From: Dendrophyllia cribrosa
Taxonomy: Eukaryota > Cnidaria > Anthozoa > Scleractinia > Dendrophylliidae
Assembly: GCA_024195265.1 (NCBI GenBank)
Contig: JAJLRJ010000009.1
Span: forward strand, 13,406,291 to 13,470,290
Direction of reading: 5' to 3'
DNA: 64,000 nucleotides
Positions 13,346-24,000 of this stretch are shown here, piece by piece. Position numbers and translations under genes: made by a program. Under the pieces are notes generated by a model. It did not search any database and was not told the origin of the DNA. It saw nothing but the letters and a program-made list of their open reading frames with translations. Position 1 is the stretch's first letter; the number at the start of each line of letters is the position of its first letter.

Positions 13346-14519
13346 TGTATTCCCGGCGTAGCTAATCGAACGAATCCGAACCAAAAACCAATCGAACCCA
13401 ATCGAACTAAATCGTTCGATTGGAGTTCGATTGGTTCGGCAATCGAACATAATCGAACTGGAACTTTTGGGTGAGTTCGATTAAGTTCGATTACCGAATC
13501 CAATCGAACCCAATCGAGGCGATTGGTTCGATTTTGTTCGGTGGAAGAATTTCACCCTTTAACTGATCCTTTACTAGCGGAGCAATTGTGAGAGATATTA
13601 ACACATTTCAATTAACTAAAATCTTTATTGTTACGGTGATTCGAAATTGATTAATTTACAATATAACATGAACAGCTCAGTACTTCATATCGCTCGGAAT
13701 AACACCGAACGGGGATAATATTAAAATGTTTCAGTATACCGTCGTCGGTAAAGTTTCGGATAGATTACTAAAAACCGACCACTGCAACTGGATCTGGACG
13801 CACGCAACGGTGTACACTGTGTACAGAATAGTTACCACTAACGCTAAAAGTGTTCTCATTACCTCAAAGTAGATTTCTATTAAAACTGCAAGTGGTGTTT
13901 GCAGAAGCTGCTGCAAAATGCAAGCAATGTAAGCTAGACTTTCAATGTTAGAACAGTTCATTAAATGTAACAAAAATAAGACTAACGCCAACAACAAAAT
14001 TTTTTTCTCAACATCATAATCTATAAAGTAAACAAAGTATGGATTGTTCGTGCGCTCGTCCGCTTTGGTGTTCGGTTCTTCTGCTGGTTTTGGGATATCC
14101 GGAATGGAAGCGACGTAAGTGGAGTACTTTAAAGTGGTTAAAGATGTGGAAGATGAATCCGATGATGTTGATGTTTGATCTTGAACGAGGTCGGTGTCTG
14201 TGGTATGTTCCCTTGACGTGCTGTTGGCCCTATCGGCCTTTGATCCCTCCGTCAAAACTCTTTCAACGAAAACTTAACTTATAACTTACTTGACCGCAAT
14301 GCTTTGTTTCAGACCAGATTAAACTAGTTTTATATTTCCGATTGTTGAAGTGTTCGACTATGTTCGATGAGTTCGATTACGTTCGATTGTTGAAGCGTTC
14401 GATTACCGAACGTTCGATTGCGTTCGATTGGCAAAATTTTTCGGTGAGTTCGATTAAGTTCGATTACCGAACCCAATCGAACCCAATCGAGCGATTGAGT
14501 TCGATACGCCGGGTGTATT
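13346..14519. mobile_element. DNA transposon with TTCGATTGG subterminal arrays, 6-bp target duplication
   Basis: The element body is 13352-14513 (1,162 bp). It begins CCCGGCGTA and ends TACGCCGGG, and is flanked by TGTATT at 13346-13351 and 14514-14519. Just inside each end is a roughly 150-200-bp array of TTCGATT / AATCGAA words (13360-13540 and 14340-14505). The middle carries a 174-residue reading frame (13731-14255, minus). No transposase is visible, so it is probably mobilised in trans. Which superfamily uses this 6-bp duplication is not clear to me. Confidence 0.75.
13731..14255 (-). CDS. Hypothetical membrane protein carried inside a transposon
   Basis: A 174-codon frame from ATG at 14255 to the stop at 13731. 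The first 60 or so residues are polar and rich in Ser, Thr and acidic residues (TDTDLVQDQTSTSSDSSSTS), followed by a Pro/Glu linker. From about residue 83 come hydrophobic segments (ILLLALVLFLLHLMNC; LAYIACILQQLLQTPLAVLI; LLALVVTILYTVYTVACV) fitting two or three membrane helices. No conserved domain is recognised. It is bracketed by the element's repeat arrays, so it could be a captured host fragment, one exon of a longer gene, or a transposon accessory protein. It may also be an untranslated open frame. Confidence 0.4.
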   Translation of the reverse strand: MTEGSKADRANSTSREHTTDTDLVQDQTSTSSDSSSTSLTTLKYSTYVASIPDIPKPAEEPNTKADERTNNPYFVYFIDYDVEKKILLLALVLFLLHLMNCSNIESLAYIACILQQLLQTPLAVLIEIYFEVMRTLLALVVTILYTVYTVACVQIQLQWSVFSNLSETLPTTVY

Positions 14520-14664
14520 TCAGGAGCTGCGAGTCGGCTGTTCCACCTCAAAAAGCATAACTCCAATTTTGTAATCATCGAAAAACATCTAACAAAAATA
14601 GCAATCAAATCAGGTAGGTCGGGTTTACATTCTTTTACACTATCAGTAACGGAGTTTCTCTGTG

Positions 14665-15669
14665 GAGGGTAGCAAAGGGTTTATGCGTGACGCGTGATAA
14701 GGCCAAAAATTGATGCGTGACGCGTGAAAGCAGCCAAAGAAAAAACGTGATTCGTGACTATATGAATGCGTGTGACGAGTGATTTGTCTCCTTGGTTCTG
14801 CGGGGCACGTGAATTATTTGTATTTTTTCGTGAAAATCCCAATTTTTTTCTGAGGTTTTCCAAACTGTTGGCACCGTCCGGGTGTATCCGAATATATGAG
14901 AAGCGAAGTGACATGACAGATATTGAAATGTCGCTCTCTGCTGTCTGCTACTTCCGTTCCGGTGTCTTCCGGTCACCAGACCAGACCTCCAAAGTTTGAG
15001 ACTTGAGGATTTCTTGTGGTGCTCGTCGTTCTTGACAGCATGGAAAAGGACGTCAAAAGCCTATCTTCCGCGTCAGATCCAATAACCGACATAACCGTGT
15101 AAGTTCTTGCGTCTTTCTTTCTTTGCGAGTCCGGTGGATCGGCCAGTTCACAAGCCGTCCACAAGGAAAAGTTCAATGTCCCCATTTATGAAAACCATAA
15201 GCAGTTGTATGATTTTACAAAGCACATGGTGGGATATACGGACCTGAAGCGACCAAGGAGAAGTTTGCCATGATGACCTTAATCTGGACAGAAATGCGAT
15301 AAATTTCTTATCAAGATCAATTCGTACCCGTTCTGGCAGAGTTATTTCTTTGTCGCATAGAGCGCTAGCCTCGTATCAGTAGACCAATTTTATGAAGTTC
15401 AGTAGTGAATGGCCGTTTTGCCTGTGTTGTTAATTTTGTCATATGTCAGCGACGCATTAGAAACATCACGATGAAGATCTCAGGGCTACATCATGAGACA
15501 AATGATAACACCTATTTTAATTATTACTGTTTCGGAACCGATGAACAAGCGTAAACTCTTTCTCGATCGTTGCTCATGATAGAATCTTGTTTTTGATGCA
15601 AGATAAGGTAACAACCTGAAGTTTTATGTCTATTTAAATTCGTGACGCGTGAAATTTCGTTTCGAGTCC

Positions 15670-15746
<77 letters not shown>

Positions 15747-15762
15747 TTCCTTTGCTACCCTC
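14665..15762. mobile_element. TIR element with GTGACGCGTGA subterminal repeats
   Basis: The left end GAGGGTAGCAAAGG (14665-14678) is exactly inverted at the right end (CCTTTGCTACCCTC, 15749-15762). Both flanks inside carry GACGCGTGA-type words (14687-14780 and 15645-15712). A 31-bp poly-C run lies at 15716-15746, next to the right TIR. The target duplication is degenerate and not secure. No transposase is seen; the open frames inside are short and unlike known proteins. It lies between the LINE remnant and the arylsulfatase. Confidence 0.65.
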
Positions 15763-17084
15763 TTTGTGTGGTCGAGTGCATGTGGACTTGATTTGTCCAC
15801 CCCATTGGCGGCCTCTAATACTCCCGCGATCTGTGGAAACAGTCCTGCTAAGCTTCGCAAGTTTGATAAAACATTTGGTGTTGTTTTCCGCTTTCGTATT
15901 GTACAGCTGTAAGTAATTCTGAACAAGACGACTTTGGCTTGTTGCAAACTTCTAAGTGGACACTGAGCTGTGATGATCGCATATTTACTAGGGAATAATT
16001 GAAACACTAACAATCGACAGGGCTCCTGCCTGCAATCCATAGTCCTCCCCTGTACATTGCCAGAAGTCGTGACATCTGTATAGATTATTTTAGTCCGGCT
16101 CTAGGCAGAATTTTAACGAGCCGATCGCGATCTACCTAGGCTCGTTTTCAGCCGTTTGAGCGCTGAGTCTGGTTTTCATTGAGATCTTCCTCCTGTGCGA
16201 ACTGGAAGGCGGGCGCACAAAACGGCTGGAAATCAAGCCTACGATCTGCCGTAACTTGACTAATTTAGCCCCCAAATCAGTGTAAGAACGAGGAATATCC
16301 ATGCAGATACTCTACGGTTTCCTTTCGCGCAGATCGACGCTTTCTCGGTTAGAATAGGAATACCAGGTTCGTCCTTTCGCGCAACACACCGTCACATGAT
16401 GGCTCGGACGGTTAAGTGACCGCGGGTTATCGATTTCATGACTGATGAATGTTGTAGTGTTTCAAACTATGATAACGCCGCTCGGAACGCAGCCCAGTAA
16501 AACTGCTTAAAGAAACAAAAGAGAATGAAGGCTATAAAACTGCAGAATACCCAGTAACCGGTTATTTGTTGTTGAATAAGAATGGATCCTTTTGTTTTCA
16601 TATGCCTCGTTCTATGAAATGTTCCGGGATCAGTAAATAAGTGGCCGGGTATAAGCTGGGGTATTCTAAAATCTCTCCAGAATGAATTTACCTGGGAGGG
16701 ATCCACATGTTAAAATTGTATTTCGGTCATTGGCAGCTGTGCCGGGAACAAAGCGATTGGAAAGCACTGATGCAGCTTCTCAAGTTGAGTCAGTTCGGGT
16801 TAGGGTACAATCCAATCGTGTACGCTTGCAACTTGATTGACAGTCAATATTGGAGTGCCCGCTCAGTTTCAGTCAATTTGTAGTGATTGACCTTGACAGA
16901 AAGCGGTTTAAACGCCACTCATGAGACGAAAAATGTAAAAAAAGTCGGAAATTTTATTTTGTAAGACTGTTTGAGAACCCGTACTGTAAACAACACGACT
17001 GAAGTGCCGCTGCTCAAAAATCTTTCATTTGAATGGTCACACTTTATGATTTTATAAAGACTCGTATGTTTGAGAATATTGACT
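15763..17084. other. Intergenic stretch without a recognised gene
   Basis: No credible coding exon is seen. An imperfect inverted repeat around 16090-16250 pairs segments such as CGATCTACCTAGGCTCG and AGCCGTTTTG-like words. Bases 16570-16680 match two separated pieces near 47950-48000 and 49106-49135, so this is a dispersed repeat. Confidence 0.5.
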
Positions 17085-17275
17085 ACTGGAACGCTCTCTC
17101 CTCCGCAGAGGCCTCCTACTCCACGCTTGGCAAAAAACGCGCGGAGGCTGGGTAGAGGTAAAAAGTAAAGCGCGCGGGGAACTCTTTCGCTCTTCCTATC
17201 GTTCCCCGCGCTCCCATTTTATATTTTACTGTTCTTTACTGATAGGAGCCTCTGCGGAGGAGAGAGACTGGAACG
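17085..17275. mobile_element. Mutator-like MITE with 9-bp target duplication
   Basis: The 173-bp element at 17094-17266 has perfect 19-bp inverted ends (CTCTCTCCTCCGCAGAGGC) and is flanked by ACTGGAACG on both sides (17085-17093, 17267-17275). A 9-bp duplication with TIRs is characteristic of Mutator-like elements. The perfect TIRs and duplication imply recent insertion. It lies upstream of the first arylsulfatase. Confidence 0.85.
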
Positions 17276-18098
17276 TAAGACACATAACCCTCGAGGATAC
17301 TGATAAAACAGCTTTTCTCTGAAATGATCTTAATCACTACACAGTAGGCGGCTTAGAGTTCCTGCATATAAATGTAAAAAGGGAGATATTTATGACTGGG
17401 TACACTAACTCCTACTCAAAAAGCGACATTGGAGGCATCTTTGAATATTTAAGGACGGGTGCACTTCACTGACTAACCCTAACGGTGACAAAAAACGGCT
17501 AACTTGGCGGCATTAAAATACACTGCGCCCAATTTTGTTACCCAGACTATAATTGATGATTTTGAATTACGCACTTGTCTCTCTCGACTCAAAACATTAT
17601 ATTTCAATAAACTGTGTTTTCGAAAAAAAATGTTCAAGACTAGACTAGACTCATGCAATATCGACTGGGTAGACTGGGTACAAGTCCAAGGGAAGGTTTG
17701 TGGTTTGTGAGTCAGTTCAAATATTATAAATATACTACATGTACATGTTTTCTTGATGAGAAACAAACTGCAGACGGAGGCAAAAACTGGTGCATGATTA
17801 CCAGCTGCTGAAATTTAGGAAAATTATGTAAGAACCGGAAAGGTTAGAACGCGTTAGAAAACTTTCGATTCCATTCGTTTACTGGAGATTTCATAGCTGC
17901 CATCTATTTGAGGAAGCTGAAATATGCGGGGATCAACATAGGATACGACCTCGTTTATCACTATCAGATCATAATATATTCTAACTGCAAACTCGTGATT
18001 GTGATTGCTGTCCCATTCTTTTGCATTTTGCAGCATAATTTAGATTTCACAATTCACCGGAGCGGTCACTTGTGTTTATTACCTGCTAACGCTGTGTG

Positions 18099-21000
18099 AT
18101 GTTCCTGTATCTGGCAGTATTTTTGGCTTTGCAATGCTCTGCAGAAGGCAACAATTCTAGCCAACCTCACATCATATTTATTATTGCTGATGACTTGGTA
18201 AGCAGTGCATCTATTTGATTTACTTTTCATACTTGTTAATGTTTATAGAGTGGGTCTCCCTCAGGTGAAAATCTTTCAAGGGTCTTTGAAGATCCTTGAA
18301 GATCTGCAATACATGAAGATCCTTAGTGCAGATCTTTGAGTAGACTTGCCACAAGTCGACCTCATGAGTTTCACAGTAAAGCGAGCGAAGCGAGCTTTTG
18401 AGGCCGCAAAGCGAGCAACGAAGTCGCGAGAGGTCGACTTGTCTCGCTTGAAGGGTTTTCATTTGCACTTGTGCCAAAAATGGGGAGTGGCGTGATCTGT
18501 CAATGTAATCGATTATTGTTTTGCAACCGACCCCATTGTTGAATTTCAACCCCAAGTCACATTTCATTGCACCTAATACCTTGTGATTGACAGTTCTGTC
18601 CCCAAGGGCTACTCTCGGCTACTATGATTGGTCTAAAAATGGCGCCAATCAAGTGTGAGAAGTCCTTCGTCCGGCGGGCTATAAAATATAAGACGAAGGA
18701 CTTTATTGAAAGTCTGATCTTTGAGGATCTTTATGAAAATAATAATACTAATAATAACTTTATTAACGTGTCTACTTAGAGATAGACGATCGGGATAGAC
18801 CCTCTAATTGAAGATCTACATGAAGATCCTAGTGCAGATTCTCAAAGATCGTCAAGGATCTTCAAAATTCTTGCCAAGATCCTCAAGGTTCTGCAGTGAT
18901 CTTCAAGGATCTTGAAGATCTTTGCATGAATCTTGAAGATATCTTTGCAAGAATTTTAAAATGTACTAATTAATTGACCCAGTGGTTCAATTATTAATTA
19001 GCAAATATTTTAAAATCAGCCATTTTTTCTATTTTATGCAGTTGTAAAATATTAAACATATAGTTTTCATTTTTTTATTGATTATTTATTAATGTTATGT
19101 AAAGTAAACTGCCTAAACTAAGCTACATTTAAAACAGTTTGCACGAGCAGAATAAATGGGTAATGATATTGCATGAACAGGGCACAAACATAATAAGATG
19201 TTTTCACCTGACGTCACGCTGGAGTACGAAACAAAAGATCTCTCATTAACATCTAGTACTTTCTTTTGTTCCGTCCACCAGCATGGCCGCTGCGCTTTTG
19301 TCTTTAAAATCCTCAGGGAATGGTTGCAAACTACTTATAAATCAGTGCAGGTACTGGTAATGATGATGTTGCATTGTGCACACAGAGAATAACTTAATAC
19401 CAGCAAGTTTGTATCAAGTATATTGTAATGAGGACTACAGTGCTGATTTATACTTGAAAGGAGATTGTGTTGTTCCAGTATTTCCAATAGCCCTTCCACA
19501 CAAGAGTTTTTAGTATGAATCACTCCCACCCCCCCCCCCCCCCCCCCCCCAATTTAGCTTTGCACTTTCCTTTAAAAACTATAAAACTATATGTAGATAG
19601 ATTGATAGATAAGATAACCAGGGCTGTCATTAAGGGCCATCACCTGTAGCATCTGTTTCAGGTGAGCGCACTTGATGGGACCTTGATGTTACGTGTGATC
19701 TTGCCTGTTATAGGTTAAATTTACTGACAAAGCAACAAGCTTGTTACGGGTGTTAAGATCAGCGCAACGCCTGTCTGAAATCTTAATGACAGCCCTGATA
19801 ACTTCATTTACATGTGGTAAAAGGTAAAATTTCTTTTGCAATTACATGTACCTGTACACAGGGTCCGAAATTTACCTTTTTCTATTGGCGCCAACTGGCG
19901 ACTAAACCAAAATTTTTGGTCACCAGTTGTGAAATTCCAGGGTTCGACATCTCCGCTAGCCCGGTAGCCCGAAGCTAGTAAAAATTAGCTCGGGCTAGTA
20001 AAATTTTCCGTTTACTAGCCCGCAGGCTAGTAGAAAATTCAAAGAATTAATATTTAATTTGATTCTTTCGAGTCCATAGTTTATTTACGAGGACAAAAGG
20101 ATAATAATAATAGAGAAAGTATAAAAGTACTATTCTATTGCCTCCTTCTTGGCTCTTGCGTGTCGATCATAAATACCACTGGGACCCAGACCCTACGCTT
20201 CTTGGTAAATGTACTCCCCAGTCCTCTCCTTACGTGTGTTGAAACGCCTTGCACTTGTAGCGATTGTAGAGAAGATGGAGCGTTTTCTCCCTAACTACAA
20301 ACCACCGCAAGCAAAAAGACGAAGGCGGAAAGCGAAGCGGAAAAAGTAAAAGGTACGAAAATGAAAAATGCAAAAGAGGGTTTAATCCTTCATGGAAATT
20401 AAGTTTTGCCTGGCTAGAGTATCACGTCATCAACACTGAGGGTAGGATATTCTGCAGCGTTTGTAGGAAGTACACCTGATGAAGCAAAGGAAATACAGGC
20501 AGCTGTTCCTGGTCCATCTGATGATGCCAAAGATGATGAAATTGATGCTGCAGCTGATGATGGGGATCTATCTGACTATTGTACTGACGATGAGTTGGAG
20601 AATGATGATAAGTTGAGAGACCAAGAACAGGACGCATACAACTGACATTGATGTTTTAATGACAATGTTAACTGAGTAATACAAAACAAACGCAGTAACT
20701 GTTGTAATTCAGGGTCTTCCTTTTCATATTGTGAGGGCACAGTGGATAATAAATTAAGTGACGTAATAGAGCCTGAGAAGGAACCTGAGCTGGGCTACAA
20801 AGTTGTGTTTCGGGCTAGTAGATTTCAAAGATCACTAGCCCGGTGGCTAGTGATTCAGCTGACCAGATGTCGAACCCTGAAATTCTGGTCGCCAGTGCAA
20901 AATTTTTAGACGCATTGGCGACCAGGAAAGCACAATTTCGGACCCTGGTACATAGAAAAAAACAAAGGAAATAAATGAAAATAATAAAGCTGCTTTTCAA

Positions 21001-24000
21001 GGATTCCATGTATGAACTCATTAAGAAACTGTAGTTAATATGCAATTTAATGTTTAAGGTCAGATGATTAGCTGTTCCACAACCTGGCTCTGCTATATGA
21101 AAAACTTCTCTTGGTTTTTGAGACCCAGCCCCTCCCTTTCAGAATTTCCAGTAACCTTCCATGGGGGAGGTATGGATATTTTCTGCATGGAACCATACAT
21201 TTGGGACATACAGTATGTCCAATACTCATTCAACTGTAACTCTTACATGAAATGCTCTTGCACTTCAAAATTTGGCCCAAATGTGTAGTTTTAAACTACC
21301 CACTCAATATTTTTTTTAATACTTCTGAAGTTTGATAATGATATGATGTAAGTGCAAACCAGGAATTAGTATTTATCTGAAAAGCACAATTAATTATCAC
21401 TCTGCCACATGCCATGTTTGCCTTAACAGTCATTTTTCCTTTTTCACCCTATATGTATTGATTGTTTCCTAATTATTTGATTTTCTTCATGATCAGGGCT
21501 GGGATGATGTGAGTTTTCATGGTTCCAAGCAAATTCCAACTCCAAATATAGATGGACTGGCAAATGGTGGTGTTATCTTGAACAACTACTATGTGTCACC
21601 AATTTGCTCACCAAGCCGCAGTGCAATCATGACTGGGAAATATCCAATACATACAGGTATATGCACCAAGTTTTATAAGCTCTGCTCCTTGACCTTAATG
21701 GCTGGGGTGGGGGATACCCCTTTTTGTAAGCTTACCATACATGTAGATATGTGCATTGCCAAAGGTATGGATATTTTAGTCATTTTGGTCTAAAATAGGG
21801 CATAGATTTTGACCTTAATTTTTGGCATGAAATTGAGTATGGTGTTTAGAAAATTAAGGCTTCTTTTTTATTCATCTATCAATTGACATGATTGGAACTT
21901 TGAAGCCCTTCTGAAATGTTTCAAAACCTGAAGCAGTTCCTGGGTAGGTTTGAAATAGGGTATCCAATTTTGGGTCAGGTCTGAAATAGGAAAAATCACA
22001 TTTTTTGGTCTGGAATAGAGTAAGCTGCATGGTTTCGAGAAGCATGCCGCAAACATCCACCTCCGGGTTCTCCCTCCCCTTTTGCATTGTGGTATTTTTG
22101 TTTAATTTACTGCTGCTGCTGCTGTTGTTGTTGTTGTTGTTGTTTACTAACTTTCACTGACGCTTATTTATGTATGACTTGATATCAATGTAATATTATT
22201 AATACTGTATGATCATCAGCAATGCAACAGTTATTCTTGCTATGTTGCTGGCTGTAACTTTTCTAAGTGATCAGAATTAAATAGTGTGGCAGAAGTAACA
22301 TTTTAATGGTTGTATTTTCTAATGGACATTAATTTTCAGGAATGCAACATGATGTAATCATGGCTGGGCAACCATTCGGCTTAGGTCTTGAAGAGAAATT
22401 GCTTCCTCAGTACCTTAAAGAAATCGGCTACGACACACATGCTGTAGGAAAGGTACATTTTATTTTGAGCATGATTGAAACTATCCCATGAGGTATGAAT
22501 GGGGTTAGTTTCTAGAGAAACTGTGGTGCTGCGTCGGTGGGGGGGGGGAACACGAGAATTATCGACTAAGACGATAAGGTAAATTGACCACCGTAAAAAG
22601 ATTCAAATAGCTGACGTTTCGAGCGCCAGCCCTTCGTCAGAGCAAATTGGTTCATGAGGTAGTTTCAATCTTGCCAGATGAAACACGTTAGAGCAAATGT
22701 CCTCTACTTGTTAGAAACTGCATTGCCCTTCATTCCTGGGGAGCTTGACAAATTTCATGCAACAGAAAGTTTGAGCTCTATTTTGTTCGGTAAGATTTTA
22801 TGCGAGCTCTAATAATATGCCTGTTCTGTGAAACAGTATAAATTATACATGTAGAAACAGGCCAGGCGCGTAGCCATCCTTTAAGCCATTAAGCCCGGGC
22901 TTAACAGGAATTTCCGTGTTTTTTTTTTCGTTCAGTAGCAAAGGATTAGGTTTTTGACTGTCAGCGGTAAAACTAGTATGACCACCTGTAGTTCAAAACT
23001 CGATATACTCAATTTTCGCTGTACATCATAATAAAAAATAATAAAACGTAAAACATAAAAACTGAACATTGCGCGCGGACGATTCTACGCTATTACAAGA
23101 TGATGCGCCGCCAGAGGAATTCTGCACATATTGCAATCGATGGTCAATTCCTTACCAGATTTCGTCCTTGCGCCGATATGCCTCTCTGCATACGTCGAGC
23201 TTTTATAAAACGTCGTTTAGTGTACTATATATATCAAGTTAACAAAACCTCGGTCATATTGCATAAGCACTACTTTTGAATACCTGTCATTTTTCACTGA
23301 ATCAAGATCGATTTTTGGACAGAATATGTCGTGGAGAATGCTGAAAATAGCATTTCCAAGCCTCTAGATTTCAAAATTTCCCCCAGAGGCTCCTATTTTA
23401 TACCCCAAATATAATATCTCGGGCTTAAACGGAAAAAAAGGTCTTTCTACGTCCCTGCAGGCATGAAACTTGTTAGGAAATGCAAATGTCAACACAGCAT
23501 TTAAGTCATGTGAAAAATGATAAAATTTCTTTATTTGGTTGAACAGTGTCTCCAGTCAAGAAAACAAATATGGCTGTCAACAGGATGTTTTCACCTGACG
23601 TCACGCTGGTGTACAAAGCAAAAGATTTCTCATTAGCTTCTCTTACTTTCTTTTGTTCTGTCCACCAGCATGGCCGCTGCGCTTTTGTCTTTTAACTCCT
23701 TAGGGAATGGTTGCAAACCAATTATTGCTGAAAATAAACATTCGTGTACAAGGTCTTGATCATCAAGCGACAAAATACTCCTGCGATATAGAGTTTCGGC
23801 AGCCTTGGCTAGGGGTTTCTCCAAGCCGCACTTGAACAAGGAGAATACCCAAGCGACGAGGTTTCAATGTTAAACTTTATACATTATGACGTACACACCC
23901 CATATATGTACCTTTGTCAAAGTCATTTTAGTCGCGGTCACACCAAACTCTTTTACCTAGGTAAATTTGATTTACCAAGGTAATGTATATAGTTAGACTT

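Larger units (their letters stand above)
19856..20953. mobile_element. Outer TIR element (CAGGGTCCGAAATT ends) interrupted by a second element
   Basis: The ends are inverted copies of CAGGGTCCGAAATT (from 19861; to about 20948), flanked by GTACA on both sides. Subterminal words TGGCGAC/GGTCGCCA recur at both ends. The element is split by the 942-bp insertion at 19938-20879, which duplicated AAATTC on entry. Without the insert it would be only about 145 bp. It lies in arylsulfatase intron 1. Confidence 0.7.
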
